From Bacteroidota bacterium (GTDB taxonomy: Bacteria > Bacteroidota > Bacteroidia > Flavobacteriales_E > Vicingaceae), in contig JABFGJ010000008.1 in NCBI GenBank assembly GCA_013112545.1, positions 31,394 to 95,393 of the forward strand: a DNA stretch of 64,000 bases, in the 5' to 3' direction. Shown here piece after piece: positions 1 through 9,104 of this stretch. Made by a program: the position numbers and the translations under genes. How positions within the stretch are numbered: the first letter of the stretch is position 1; each line of letters starts with the position of its first letter. Under the pieces are notes generated by a model, which made no database searches, was not told the origin of the DNA, and worked only from the letters and a program-made list of their open reading frames with translations.

Positions 1-857
1 TCTACCCAGGCAGTAAACCACAATGAACCTATCATGGAAATGGCTTTTCTCATTCTCGACTCCACCATATCACCCATTCTAGCATCATAAGCTAATGCAA
101 AAGCTTGTGAATATTGCTTTACCATAGAATTACCACGTTGTTCAAATGCATACTTTTGATCACTAGACATCTTTTCTGTAATGTCTTTTTCGATAAAAAA
201 CACAGAATCCAGGTAGGAATGACTCTCCTCTACAGCATCCCAAATACGATGTATAGGATATTTTATATATTCTGCTCTACCTACTAAATAATCAAAATTA
301 TCAGCAGTAATTTCAGGAATTCTTGATTCCCACAATCCGTGAATTCCTTTTTGGTTGGTTAATTGACCATTGTAATTTTTTGTAGTATGAAGAGGAACAT
401 GCGCATCAGCAATATAATGTCCTAAATCTGCCGATAGCCTCAGTATGTTATTGGCGTCATTTTCTTTAAAGGCTTTTGTTAAATAATAAGTCATTTTAGA
501 AACATGCCAAGGCACAATGCCATAAGCCATTAAAGTGTCTTCTGAGTATTTTTCAACAGCATCATTCCAATATCTTGGCACAGAATCAAATGGATTTTCA
601 CCCGATTTTGCATAATGGTCGATATCTATGTAGTGCCTTGGTGCTTCATTTTTACTTGCATATCTCCTTTTGTCAGGATCTACAGCATGAGCCGTAATGT
701 ATTCTATGTTTTCTTTATAGAATCCAATCATTTTAGGAGGTAAAGTAAAAACGGCCATACGATTTATTCTTCGGTGACCATAAAAACCCCAAGATTGAAA
801 CAAACAGCCAAACAAAACAAGGCTTAACAATTTGATATATTGGGATTTAAACTTCAA
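1..857 (-). CDS. Zinc-dependent phospholipase C / S1-P1 nuclease-like exported protein (3' end outside window)
   Basis: The reading frame stays open for 285 codons and leaves the window at base 1, so the C-terminus is missing. I start it at a TTG (857-855), which overlaps the comB stop by 11 bases. That start gives a convincing export signal: a basic N-terminus (MKFKSQYIK), a hydrophobic core, and then WGFYGHRRINRMAV. The first downstream ATG would delete the signal. Histidine motifs typical of the Zn-dependent PLC / S1-P1 fold are visible: GHRRIN soon after the signal, HYIDIDHY, PWHVSKMTYYL and DLGHYIADAHVPLHTT. The last matches the family's metal-binding helix. The likely role is a periplasmic or outer hydrolase of phospholipids or nucleic acids; the sequence alone does not choose between them. 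It is the last visible gene of a minus-strand operon behind comB. An LFGC lipobox-like stretch leaves lipid anchoring possible. Confidence 0.75.
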   Translation of the reverse strand, partial: MKFKSQYIKLLSLVLFGCLFQSWGFYGHRRINRMAVFTLPPKMIGFYKENIEYITAHAVDPDKRRYASKNEAPRHYIDIDHYAKSGENPFDSVPRYWNDAVEKYSEDTLMAYGIVPWHVSKMTYYLTKAFKENDANNILRLSADLGHYIADAHVPLHTTKNYNGQLTNQKGIHGLWESRIPEITADNFDYLVGRAEYIKYPIHRIWDAVEESHSYLDSVFFIEKDITEKMSSDQKYAFEQRGNSMVKQYSQAFALAYDARMGDMVESRMRKAISMIGSLWFTAWV

Positions 858-1587
858 CTTTTAATGTATTTCCTTTTAAAATAGGCACTAATTCAATGAT
901 ATTTTCTTGCAAACAATACTCTATATCTTTTTCCAGATTTAACCTAGCTAATCTATTACGATGCGAAGAGTTTTTCAAGAATTCATTTAAATCACCTTTT
1001 GCTTGGTCGTAAAGACAAGAAGCAGCAATGGATGAATCGGACAAACCAATAAATCGTTCGTTCTTTTTTAAATGATAAACTACAGCTCCTGCAAATAAAG
1101 TATCTTCTAAATTAAAGCGATCTTTCCATCCAGAGCATAGTAATATAACATCTTTGTCTTTTTTTTCAAGGTAGTCACAAATAGCTTTTAAATTTAGAAA
1201 AGAGCCAATTACTACTTCACTAGCATCTTTTGCATAATTTATCGCTTTTGTTCCATTCGTTGTTGTTAGCACAACCTCTTTTCCTTTCATTTCAGGCTTC
1301 ATATAACTAAAGGGAGAATTCCCAATATCAAAACCTTCTACAATTTCACCTGATCGCTCAGCTGCAGCTAGCATTCCAGTGTCTTGGTACTTTCTTGCCT
1401 CTTCTATAGTCAAAACCGGAATAATGCCTTTTACACCGTTTTCAAATGCTGTACAAATAGCCGAGGTCGCTCTAAAAATATCAATGACAACAACAATGCA
1501 ATCTTTGTTTTTAAAGTAAACAGGAAACAGGTTAGGCGAAACACAAACCTCTATTCTCCTTTGATTTTCGTTAATTATTGTTTCCAT
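847..1587 (-). CDS. comB: 2-phosphosulfolactate phosphatase (ComB family)
   Basis: The 246-residue protein fits the ComB family in length and motifs: VVVIDIFRATSAI near residues 32-44, ERSGEIVEGFDIGNSP near 77-92 and TTTNGTKAI near 107-115. These are the conserved blocks that hold Mg and the phosphosulfolactate substrate. The family reaction is hydrolysis of 2-phosphosulfolactate to sulfolactate (EC 3.1.3.71), first known from coenzyme M biosynthesis. Many bacteria carry ComB without making coenzyme M, and there its physiological substrate is less certain. No ComA or ComC partner lies in this window. The gene shares one base with the gcvT stop (TAATG) and overlaps the next gene, so translational coupling in an operon is likely. 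Confidence 0.88.
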   Translation of the reverse strand: METIINENQRRIEVCVSPNLFPVYFKNKDCIVVVIDIFRATSAICTAFENGVKGIIPVLTIEEARKYQDTGMLAAAERSGEIVEGFDIGNSPFSYMKPEMKGKEVVLTTTNGTKAINYAKDASEVVIGSFLNLKAICDYLEKKDKDVILLCSGWKDRFNLEDTLFAGAVVYHLKKNERFIGLSDSSIAASCLYDQAKGDLNEFLKNSSHRNRLARLNLEKDIEYCLQENIIELVPILKGNTLKVEV

Positions 1588-2672
1588 TAAACAAATGGAG
1601 GTTTAACTATTTGTGCTTTTAATTGTTTTCCTCTAACTGATAAATAGATTTCAGTCCCAACTTTAGCGTGCTCAGTGGCAACATAAGCTAATCCAATTCC
1701 ATTTTTTAAGGTTGGTGAACTAGTACCTGAAGTAACTTTTCCGATGATATTTTCATCAACATCACATAAATCGTAATCTTTTCTTGGGATACCGCGATCT
1801 AGCATGATAAAAGCAACAAGTTTTCTTGCAACGCCTTTTTCTTTTTGCTCTTTAAAAAGCTTAGCATCAACAAAATCTTTCGTGAATTTAGTAACCCAGC
1901 CTAAGCCAGCTTCTATAGGTGAAGTGTTATCATCAATATCATTTCCATATAAACAAAATCCTTTTTCTAATCTTAACGTATCTCTAGCTCCTAAACCAGC
2001 AGGCATTATTCCAACTCCTCTACCCGCTTCCATGATAGCATTCCAAATTTTTTCAGCGTATTCATTTTCAAAATAAATCTCAAATCCACCAGAACCTGTA
2101 TAACCAGTTGCAGAAATCAAGACATTATCAAAACCAGCGAATTTTCCTTTTTCGAAAGTGTAATATTTCATGTCAGCCAAGTTGATATCGGTTAAAGATT
2201 GTAGTGCTTCTACTGCTTTAGGTCCTTGAATTGCCAATAAAGAAGTTCGATCAGAAATATCTTGCATTTCAGCACCAAATGTGTTTTGAGATTGTATCCA
2301 ATCCCAATCTTTTTGGATATTAGAAGCATTGACTACCAACATATAAGTATTTTCTGAAAGCATATAAATTAATAAGTCATCAACAATGCCTCCTCTACCA
2401 TTGGGCATACATGAATACTGAATCTTACCAGGCACTAATACTGAAGCGTCATTGGTGCTAATTTTCTGAATTAAATCTAAGGCTTTACTTCCTTTTATTA
2501 TAAATTCACCCATGTGTGAAACATCAAACATACCTACGCTATTTCTAACAGCATTGTGCTCTTCTGTTAAGCCAGAATACTGGAGTGGCATGTTATAGCC
2601 AGCAAAAGGCACCATTTTAGCACCTAAATCTATGTGTACTTTGTTTAAAGCAGTGTATTTTAAATCTTCCAT
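1587..2672 (-). CDS. gcvT: Glycine cleavage system T protein (aminomethyltransferase)
   Basis: At 361 residues this is the normal GcvT length. Visible hallmarks are the N-terminal block [12 protein letters not shown], the [12 protein letters not shown] motif near residues 47-58, and [20 protein letters not shown] in the second half, followed by the C-terminal barrel ending in KPPFV. GcvT transfers the methylene unit from the aminomethyl-lipoyl H protein to tetrahydrofolate, releasing ammonia, in the cytoplasm. No gcvH or gcvP lies in the window, so the pathway genes are split up, as is usual in Bacteroidota. It lies two bases downstream of a glycosyltransferase and overlaps comB, so it is co-transcribed with genes unrelated to glycine cleavage. 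Confidence 0.96.
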   Translation of the reverse strand: MEDLKYTALNKVHIDLGAKMVPFAGYNMPLQYSGLTEEHNAVRNSVGMFDVSHMGEFIIKGSKALDLIQKISTNDASVLVPGKIQYSCMPNGRGGIVDDLLIYMLSENTYMLVVNASNIQKDWDWIQSQNTFGAEMQDISDRTSLLAIQGPKAVEALQSLTDINLADMKYYTFEKGKFAGFDNVLISATGYTGSGGFEIYFENEYAEKIWNAIMEAGRGVGIMPAGLGARDTLRLEKGFCLYGNDIDDNTSPIEAGLGWVTKFTKDFVDAKLFKEQKEKGVARKLVAFIMLDRGIPRKDYDLCDVDENIIGKVTSGTSSPTLKNGIGLAYVATEHAKVGTEIYLSVRGKQLKAQIVKPPFV

Positions 2673-2674
2673 AT

Positions 2675-3757
2675 TTATTTTAATAATTCGTTAAAGTAGT
2701 TAATATAGCGCATTTTGTGTGCATTAACTGAATATTTTTCTTCAATTGTTTTACGTGCATTTGAGCCAAGCCTAGCTCTTAGCTCTGCATTATCAATGAG
2801 TAAGGATAGTTTTTCTATCCACTCTTCATTCGTCTGAACTAAAAACCCATTGTAGTCGTTAATGATTATTTCTTTGTTCACACCTACAGGAGACAATAAT
2901 GCAACTGAATTCATTGCCATGTATTGTAGCCCTTTAAATCCACATTTTCCTTGGCTCCATTCATCGTCTAATAAAGGCATAATTCCAATGTCAATTTCTT
3001 CTAATTGCTCAATTTCAGTGTCTTTACACCATTTTTCATTCTTAATTTCTACTCCTTTCAATTCAAATGGTACATCACAAATAACTTTGAAGTATATTTT
3101 ATTTTTGTACTTTAAGCTCAGTTCTTTAAAAACATTGTCCAAAAGGTATAGGTATTTAAGAGTCGTTTGTGTTCCTGTCCATCCGATGCAAATTGAATCG
3201 GAATTGTTTTGCTTTTTACGAATGTGGTAATTGGTGTCAATGGTAGTAGGAATAACTTTTACATTTTTACAAAACTGACTAGCATAATCAGCTAAGAATT
3301 GGTTTCCTGCAAATACCATATCAGAGCTAGCCAATATCTCATCAGTTTTTTTGGGGTTTTTAAAAAATTGTAAAGTTTTATTACCCGCTGAAACATTGGG
3401 CAGCCAAATGGCATCATCAAAATCGAAGATGATTTTCGCTTTAGATTTTGCAAACTTCTTTTCGAAATAGGTACTACCTGTTAAAAGAGCCTCTCTAAAA
3501 ATAAAGATAATGTCATAATTATTTGCATTTGCAAGATTCTTTAAACGGATACCCCATGTTTTTCTGGCAAGATTGGCTTTTTTGAAATATTTCCCTTTTT
3601 GATATAAAAAAACATCATCTTCTTCGCTAATGATGTTAGAAAAATGCACTTCAAAGTTGTTCTCCTCAATAAAATCAAGATATTGCTCAAATCTGAAGCG
3701 CTGCCCAGGAGAGCGCCCTATACGATGATTAGCTATAAAGAGAATTTTCTTTTTCAT
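2675..3757 (-). CDS. Glycosyltransferase, GT-B fold (GT4-like)
   Basis: This 360-residue protein has the two Rossmann halves of a GT-B enzyme. The N-terminal half opens with [20 protein letters not shown]. The C-terminal half starts around IGWTGTQTT (191-199) and carries a nucleotide-sugar binding region around [15 protein letters not shown] (271-285). That resembles the usual E-x7-E loop only loosely, because the first Glu is replaced by Gly/Lys. There is no signal peptide, so it acts on the cytoplasmic side, probably adding a sugar to a surface glycan or lipid carrier. The donor and acceptor cannot be read from the sequence. It sits one base after the methyltransferase and two before gcvT. 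Confidence 0.82.
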   Translation of the reverse strand: MKKKILFIANHRIGRSPGQRFRFEQYLDFIEENNFEVHFSNIISEEDDVFLYQKGKYFKKANLARKTWGIRLKNLANANNYDIIFIFREALLTGSTYFEKKFAKSKAKIIFDFDDAIWLPNVSAGNKTLQFFKNPKKTDEILASSDMVFAGNQFLADYASQFCKNVKVIPTTIDTNYHIRKKQNNSDSICIGWTGTQTTLKYLYLLDNVFKELSLKYKNKIYFKVICDVPFELKGVEIKNEKWCKDTEIEQLEEIDIGIMPLLDDEWSQGKCGFKGLQYMAMNSVALLSPVGVNKEIIINDYNGFLVQTNEEWIEKLSLLIDNAELRARLGSNARKTIEEKYSVNAHKMRYINYFNELLK

Positions 3758-3758
3758 T

Positions 3759-4658
3759 TCATATTTTTTGAGCTAAAACATGCCAATAAGGTTCGTTTTC
3801 TGAAAATACAATGTTTTTCATACCAGCTTCTTCTAACATAGCTTGAATTTCCATTTTTGTAAAACGCTGTTCTAAAGGAGTACCAAAGCGGTCTAAAGCA
3901 TCGTTTCGAATAATGTTCCAACTTTTGTCTCTGTAATACGCCAATGGAACTTTTAAATACAAGCTCCCCCCTAGTATTACTTTCAATAATTTACTTAAAG
4001 CTATAAAAGGCAAGTAAATAAATACAGCAATTAAATCACAAATAAATTGCTTTAAAAAATGTGGAAGAGAAGAAATTATTTTCCTGAACAATGTACTTAT
4101 ATTAAAAATGGCTTTATATAAGAAACCTCTATTGTCAAGCGCATAATACAAATAAATCAATGCAAATCCATTCGGTTTTAATTTCTTAATCAAAGACTTA
4201 AGTGCTTTGCCGGTATCTGGAATATGATGTAAAACCCCTAAAGAAATCACAAAATCAAAAGTATTGTCATCAAAAGGAATGGTATCTACTCCTGCTTGTG
4301 TAAAGCGAACGTTTTCGAGATTTCCATAATGCTTGCATGCGCTAAAAACAGCTTCACTGGGGTCAATGGCTTCAATAAACCCAGCTTTGTCAGCCATGTA
4401 TTTCGTCCATCTACCTGACCCGCAACCTAAATCTAAAACATAAGAAGATTTATTAAGCGCATTTTCGCTAACAATATCAAAGTATTGATCTCCAGCATTT
4501 TTTATTTCTTCTTTAGAAAATGCATCAAATTTTAACCACTCCTCTCCAAACGACTCAACAGTAGTTAAATCAATATTTTCAGAACCTGTTCCAAAACAAA
4601 ACACTTCTCTCTCGCCTACTTTCCTTTTATTCTCTTCGATTGTGCTGTATGGTTTCAT
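3759..4658 (-). CDS. Class I SAM-dependent methyltransferase
   Basis: The 299-residue protein has a clear SAM-binding core: motif I VLDLGCGSGRW at 74-84, an acidic EAIDPSE strand end near 97-102, and the VISLGVLHHIP post-motif near 137-147 typical of Methyltransf_11 members. A hydrophobic insertion of about 45 residues (roughly 178-225) follows the core, so the enzyme may associate with the membrane or with a lipid-linked substrate. Lying between two glycosyltransferases in one operon, it most likely methylates a glycan or glycolipid intermediate. This is inference from context. The gene starts 22 bases after the preceding glycosyltransferase stop. Confidence 0.85.
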   Translation of the reverse strand: MKPYSTIEENKRKVGEREVFCFGTGSENIDLTTVESFGEEWLKFDAFSKEEIKNAGDQYFDIVSENALNKSSYVLDLGCGSGRWTKYMADKAGFIEAIDPSEAVFSACKHYGNLENVRFTQAGVDTIPFDDNTFDFVISLGVLHHIPDTGKALKSLIKKLKPNGFALIYLYYALDNRGFLYKAIFNISTLFRKIISSLPHFLKQFICDLIAVFIYLPFIALSKLLKVILGGSLYLKVPLAYYRDKSWNIIRNDALDRFGTPLEQRFTKMEIQAMLEEAGMKNIVFSENEPYWHVLAQKI

Positions 4659-4680
4659 CCTCTTATTTTATGCAAAAAAA

Positions 4681-5898
4681 CTAAAGATTTTTATATAATT
4701 CATGGTATCTATTAATTCCCATTTCACTGGTGAATAATTCTAATGCAGCTGCTCTAATTTCTTTTTTTGGTTTATTAAATTCCAGTAATTGCTTGGCTGA
4801 TTCTCGGTAACTTTCTTTGTTGAAATCAGTTAAAACGATTCCGCATTGAGTTGATTTTAAAATGGAATCGGTATCTCCCAAACCACTGTTTGCCACAATC
4901 GGCAATCCTAGGCTCATTACTTCTGCCTGTTTTGTTGGAGAAACTGCTTTGCCAGAAAATGAAGTGACAATAAAGAAAATTGATGCATTGCCGATTGAAA
5001 TATAGCTTGGGATTTCGTTGTATTCACAAGAAGTAATTACAATACTTTTAGAGTCTAAGTCAATTTCTTGGCAAATTCCATGAATATCCGATGTATCGCT
5101 TTTAGAAATAAACAATAAGTTAGAATCTTGCTTTAAAGTTTTAAATTCTTTGTAAAACTCCAACATTTCTCTCAACATATACCGAGCGCCTAATGAGCCT
5201 AAATAAGTTATAACAAAGTTATTCTCAGGAATATTTAATTCATTTTTAAGCTGCTTCACTTTTTCATTTTCGATAGTGTTTGGGTCAAAATGATTGATGT
5301 CAACACAACAGGGAACCACTAAAAAATTATTCTTGGTTTCGAAAAAAGTTTTGATGTATTCTTTGGCATTTTCAGTTAAGGTGACAATAGCATCGGCCTT
5401 AGCAAATAAAATCTTTTCTTTTCGCTTAAAGTGGTGATATAAAAAACGGTAGATCGGGTTACTTAAACTCCATATTTTACCATCAACACGCTCGTCTGCC
5501 CAAAAACCCCGAATATCAAAAATTAGTTTTGCAGCTGAGTTTTTACATAAGTTATACCCAATATTCGCAGGGATAATTGAACGACAATGAACTAAATCGA
5601 AGTTAGCACTTCGAAATATCATTTGTGCTTTTTTCTTTAATCGATAGGTATTTAAACTAGGAGATATTACTGGAATATTTGCCTTGTAAAATGTATAATG
5701 CCATTGAATGTTGGCCGCAAGGCATTTAGCTTGAACAAGGTCTCTGTTCTTTTCAAAATTCGCCACTTTTTCGCAACTCAATATGGTGATTTGATGACCA
5801 AGTTTACTTAAGCCAACATAATAAGGCAAAATCTGAGATTGACCTAAAGGGTCAGTCAAACCATCGTAAGAAATAAAGAGTGATTTTTTAAGACTCAA
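4681..5898 (-). CDS. Glycosyltransferase family 4-like protein
   Basis: A GT-B glycosyltransferase of 405 residues. The N-terminal acceptor half opens with LFISYDGLTDPLGQSQILPYY, a common opening for GT4 enzymes of polysaccharide clusters. The C-terminal donor half includes VITYLGSLGARYMLREML and ends in QAEVMSLGLPIVANSGLGDTDSI, the nucleotide-sugar binding region with a Glu in the usual place. It is first in a minus-strand run (GT, methyltransferase, GT, gcvT, comB, phospholipase-like) with gaps from -11 to +22 bases. Its product probably belongs to a cell-surface glycan. The exact sugar is not predictable. Confidence 0.85.
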   Translation of the reverse strand: MSLKKSLFISYDGLTDPLGQSQILPYYVGLSKLGHQITILSCEKVANFEKNRDLVQAKCLAANIQWHYTFYKANIPVISPSLNTYRLKKKAQMIFRSANFDLVHCRSIIPANIGYNLCKNSAAKLIFDIRGFWADERVDGKIWSLSNPIYRFLYHHFKRKEKILFAKADAIVTLTENAKEYIKTFFETKNNFLVVPCCVDINHFDPNTIENEKVKQLKNELNIPENNFVITYLGSLGARYMLREMLEFYKEFKTLKQDSNLLFISKSDTSDIHGICQEIDLDSKSIVITSCEYNEIPSYISIGNASIFFIVTSFSGKAVSPTKQAEVMSLGLPIVANSGLGDTDSILKSTQCGIVLTDFNKESYRESAKQLLEFNKPKKEIRAAALELFTSEMGINRYHELYKNL

Positions 5899-5932
5899 TT
5901 TTATCCGAATTAGTAGCGTTTTGAATTCTGTG

Positions 5933-5964
5933 CAATTATACCTTTAGTTTTTTAAACTATGCAA
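5933..5964 (-). promoter_or_regulatory. Candidate promoter of the glycosyltransferase-gcvT-comB operon
   Basis: Read on the minus strand, TATAATTG (5940-5933) is one base off the Bacteroidota -7 box TAnnTTTG. A TTG (5964-5962) lies 21 bases upstream, near the expected -33 spacing. The box is about 35 bases before the first start codon. No other comparably good match lies in this 160-base divergent gap. Confidence 0.4.
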
Positions 5965-6058
5965 AAATTATTCTTTTAGTTGGTTTAGAAGTAACAAAAG
6001 AGAATAATTAAGTGGACAAATCCATTTTATGTGTTGTCTTGATGTAAAAAAATAAAAA

Positions 6059-7168
6059 ATGAAAAAAATAATTTTAATCTTTCTATTGTTTTGTTTTAAA
6101 ACATCTTTTAGTCAGTATGTTACAACCATTTTCAATTCGAATAGCATTCAAATTGACGATGCTATCATTCTAGACAAATATGGAAATATCTATGGATCTC
6201 ACTATATGGGAAGCAATGTTCATAAGATTGATAAAAGCGGACTTGTAAGTATTGTAAAAAGCGGTTTAAATACACCTAATGGCTTAGCATTTGACTCTCA
6301 TCAGAATCTTTATATTGTTGACAATATTGGAAATCGAATTTATAAAATAGACTCTACTGGAAATCAATTGTTATCCATTACTCTAAATAGTCCATCAGGC
6401 ATAATTAAAGAAATTGACTCTGATACAATGATAGTAACACAATATTCCGGTCATGCAGTTCGAAAAATAGCTCCAAATGGACAAGTAATTAATACACCTA
6501 TGCATTATGGTTTTCCCTTAAATGGTCCAGTTGGAATGTGCTATAGTCAAGATAGCACACTTTATATCGGAAATTTTGGAGATAGAAAAATATTTAAATA
6601 TGTAAATGACACAGTAGTTTACATCGCCCAAATTCCTGCTTCTGGTAATGTTAATCTAGGTTTTTTAACTTATGCGAATGGATTGTTATATGGTACAAGC
6701 TTTCAATCAGATAAGATTTATGAAATTAATCCAAATTACATTGACAGCGTTCGAATACTAGCAGGGTCTATTCAAGGAAATATAGACGGTAATTTACAAA
6801 CAGCTCGTTTTAATAACCCAAATGGAATATTTGCTTCAAAAGGAGGTGATAGTTTGCTTGTAAGTGATTTTAATTCAGGTAACATAAGGTTAATTAGTGG
6901 TTTAAATAACCAAATTAATCCATACTATGCTCCTTCTAAATCACTCGAAATATACCCAAACCCATGCAATGGTGAATTTGCTATAAAATCTAAAGATAAG
7001 TTTTATCAGATAGAGATTGTTAGCTTAAATGGTAAAAGCTACTTTAAGAACAATTTTAACCCCTCAGACTTTATAAAAATTAAGGAAAATCTTCCCATTG
7101 GATGTTATTTTATATTGATTAAACACAAAGATTACTCACTAGTAAAAAAACTATTTGTCGTTAAATAA
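6059..7168 (+). CDS. Secreted NHL-repeat beta-propeller protein with type IX (T9SS) sorting domain
   Basis: The 369-residue protein starts with a Sec signal (MKKIILIFLLFCFKTSFSQ). The body holds NHL-like propeller repeats with recurring blocks such as LNTPNGLAFDSHQNLYIVDNIGNRIYKID and RFNNPNGIFASKGGDSLLVSD. The last 75 residues look like a T9SS type A sorting domain: SLEIYPNPCNGEF, then an immunoglobulin-like stretch and a basic/hydrophobic end (LVKKLFVVK). It is therefore expected to cross the outer membrane and be displayed or released. The propeller probably binds a ligand; no catalytic residues are evident. It stands alone between a divergent operon and ndk. Confidence 0.85.
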   Translation: MKKIILIFLLFCFKTSFSQYVTTIFNSNSIQIDDAIILDKYGNIYGSHYMGSNVHKIDKSGLVSIVKSGLNTPNGLAFDSHQNLYIVDNIGNRIYKIDSTGNQLLSITLNSPSGIIKEIDSDTMIVTQYSGHAVRKIAPNGQVINTPMHYGFPLNGPVGMCYSQDSTLYIGNFGDRKIFKYVNDTVVYIAQIPASGNVNLGFLTYANGLLYGTSFQSDKIYEINPNYIDSVRILAGSIQGNIDGNLQTARFNNPNGIFASKGGDSLLVSDFNSGNIRLISGLNNQINPYYAPSKSLEIYPNPCNGEFAIKSKDKFYQIEIVSLNGKSYFKNNFNPSDFIKIKENLPIGCYFILIKHKDYSLVKKLFVVK

Positions 7169-7189
7169 TTTTTTAAGCAATCTATAACA

Positions 7190-7217
7190 TTTGTTTTAGA
7201 TTGCATCTGTATTTTTG
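7190..7217 (+). promoter_or_regulatory. Bacteroidota-type promoter of ndk
   Basis: TATTTTTG at 7210-7217 matches TAnnTTTG exactly. A TTTG (7190-7193) lies 16 bases upstream as a possible -33 element. The TTG inside the box (7215) cannot be a start codon if transcription begins a few bases downstream, so the box decides the ndk start. Confidence 0.6.
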
Positions 7218-7235
7218 CGCTCCAAAAAAATAGAT

Positions 7236-7655
7236 ATGGCAACAAATAGAACATTTACAATGATTAAGCCTGATGCAGTTGAAAAGAACTACATTGGAGC
7301 AATTTTAGATAAAATTAACGCTGCTGGTTTTAGAATCGTAGCAATGAAATACACCAAATTGACAAAAGAAGCTGCAGGTGCTTTTTACGAAGTGCATAAA
7401 GAAAGACCTTTCTACGGTGAATTAGTAGAATACATGTCGTCTGGTCCTATTGTGGCAGCTATATTAGAAAAAGAAAATGCAGTGGCCGATTTCAGAACTT
7501 TAATCGGAGCTACAAACCCTGCAGAAGCTGCTGAAGGTACTATTCGTAAGCTATATGCAGAATCAATTTCTGCTAATGCAGTTCATGGTTCAGATAGCGA
7601 CGAAAATGCTGCTATAGAAGGCAATTTTTACTTTTCTGCTTTAGAAAGACACTAA
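7236..7655 (+). CDS. ndk: Nucleoside diphosphate kinase
   Basis: NDK transfers the gamma phosphate of ATP to other nucleoside diphosphates through a phosphohistidine. From the ATG at 7236 the protein is 139 residues, the usual length, starting [15 protein letters not shown]. The active-site block NAVHGSD (114-120) contains the catalytic His117. A longer frame from a TTG at 7215 is open, but that TTG is part of the promoter box, so I reject it. It has its own promoter and a strong terminator, so it is probably a single-gene unit expressed constitutively. Confidence 0.97.
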   Translation: MATNRTFTMIKPDAVEKNYIGAILDKINAAGFRIVAMKYTKLTKEAAGAFYEVHKERPFYGELVEYMSSGPIVAAILEKENAVADFRTLIGATNPAEAAEGTIRKLYAESISANAVHGSDSDENAAIEGNFYFSALERH

Positions 7656-7676
7656 GAAAAGAAAACAAAAATCTTG

Positions 7677-7717
7677 AAGCCTCAATTTTCTGTTAATCAG
7701 TAAAATTGAGGCTTTTT
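7677..7717 (+). terminator. Rho-independent terminator after ndk
   Basis: A perfect 13-bp stem (AAGCCTCAATTTT at 7677-7689 with its complement at 7702-7714) encloses a 12-base loop and runs into a T tract ending at 7717. Confidence 0.9.
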
Positions 7718-7970
7718 CTATTTCAATTGTTTTGAATGAAATTATAGATAATCAAATGCCGTTTCGATTGTTAAACTTCTTGCGCAGAATTTACTCACTA
7801 ATATAAAGTTGTTAGCTAGTCGGCATTTAGCACTTGCAGTTTTTATTTGAAAAAAAATACTTTTTTATTGAAATTAAAAAAAGCTAATGAAATAAGTAAT
7901 TTTTTATCATTAAAATTGCTGTAAACAAATCATTTACAAGCAATATAAAAATGATTTTTAAATATGAGCT
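7718..7970. other. AT-rich intergenic region with no recognisable gene
   Basis: Between the ndk terminator and the next glycosyltransferase I see no coding frame or known RNA. It holds one distant inverted pair, AAATGCCG (7754-7761) and CGGCATTT (7821-7828). This could structure a 5' leader but is short enough to be chance. No exact TAnnTTTG box is obvious. Confidence 0.4.
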
Positions 7971-9104
7971 ATGAGAATTGGATTTGATGCAAAAAGGCTT
8001 TATTCAAACTATACTGGCTTAGGAAATTATAGTAGAACGATAGTCAAAAATTTGCTGGAATACTACCCCAGTCAACGTTTTCATTTATACACACCTAGAA
8101 TTAGAACTTCTGATGAAATTCAATTCTTTAAAGAACATCCAAATCTAGAAACTTTTGTAGCTCAAACGAAATTTAAACCTTATTGGAGAACCTACTCCAT
8201 TACAGAGCAATTAAAAAAAGACAAGATCGACTTGTATCATGGATTGAGCAATGAAATACCTCAAAACTTAAAAAAGGCAAAAATAAAAAGTGTTGTCACA
8301 ATACATGATTTGATTTTCAAAGTATTACCCGAAACGTTTCCATTAGTAGATCGAAAAATTTATGATTTAAAATTTAAAAAAAGTTGTAAGAAAGCAAACA
8401 AAATCATAGCAATAAGTGAAAATACAAAGAAAGACCTAATACATTATTATGATATTGATGAACAGAAAATTGAGGTAATTTACCAAAGTTGCAACCCTAT
8501 TTTCTATCGAGAAATCGACATATTAAACTCAAAGCAAGTGCTTGAAAAATACTCTTTACCCACTGAATATAATTTGTTTGTTGGTAGCATAGAAAAAAGA
8601 AAAAACTTAAAACTAATCATCGACGCTTATAAATACATTTCAAAGTCTGATCAAATCCCATTGGTAATCGTTGGTGGCAGCAGAACTTTTAATAAAGAAC
8701 TAAGTAAGTTAATTGGAGACCTTGAAGCTAAAAATAAACTGATTTGGTTGAAAAACTTAAATGACAACACGGACTTGCAAGCCATTTATACATCCGCTCA
8801 AATGCTCGTCTATCCATCTTTATACGAAGGTTTTGGTTTGCCAATAGTAGAGGCACTTTTAAGTAAAACTCCCGTTATCACAAGCAATACTTCTTCTCTA
8901 CCTGAAGCAGCGGGTAAAGATTCAATGTTCATCAACCCACAAAACCCTGAAGAATTAGCTGAGGCAATACTAAAAGTTCAATCAGATTCAGAACTGAGAA
9001 ACAAGATGATAGAAAAAGGATATTTATACGCCACTCAAAAATTTGCGCCAGAAAAACTGACAAATCAATTGTTTGAATGCTATAAAAACACTCTAGCTTC
9101 ATGA
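7971..9104 (+). CDS. Glycosyltransferase family 4 (mannosyltransferase-like)
   Basis: The 377-residue GT-B protein opens with MRIGFDAKRLYSNYTGLGNYSR, the opening typical of GT4 mannosyl- and related glycosyltransferases. The donor-binding region is canonical: PSLYEGFGLPIVEALLSKTP near 283-302, with both Glu residues of the E-x7-E motif, followed by SLPEAAG. It is cytoplasmic with no signal. Its stop overlaps the start of the TMEM175-like gene by four bases (ATGA), so the two are coupled. The sugar and acceptor are unknown. It is separate from the glycosyltransferase operon at the left edge, although both may feed the same surface glycan. Confidence 0.87.
   Translation: MRIGFDAKRLYSNYTGLGNYSRTIVKNLLEYYPSQRFHLYTPRIRTSDEIQFFKEHPNLETFVAQTKFKPYWRTYSITEQLKKDKIDLYHGLSNEIPQNLKKAKIKSVVTIHDLIFKVLPETFPLVDRKIYDLKFKKSCKKANKIIAISENTKKDLIHYYDIDEQKIEVIYQSCNPIFYREIDILNSKQVLEKYSLPTEYNLFVGSIEKRKNLKLIIDAYKYISKSDQIPLVIVGGSRTFNKELSKLIGDLEAKNKLIWLKNLNDNTDLQAIYTSAQMLVYPSLYEGFGLPIVEALLSKTPVITSNTSSLPEAAGKDSMFINPQNPEELAEAILKVQSDSELRNKMIEKGYLYATQKFAPEKLTNQLFECYKNTLAS

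Noticed and set aside
7215..7235. TTG start extending ndk by seven codons
   Set aside because: The TTG is the last part of an exact TAnnTTTG promoter box, and the ATG at 7236 matches the family N-terminus.
7754..7828. AAATGCCG ... CGGCATTT inverted pair as a riboswitch or leader structure
   Set aside because: Only eight bases with a loop of about 60, no further pairing or conserved motif seen; reported only as part of the gap description.
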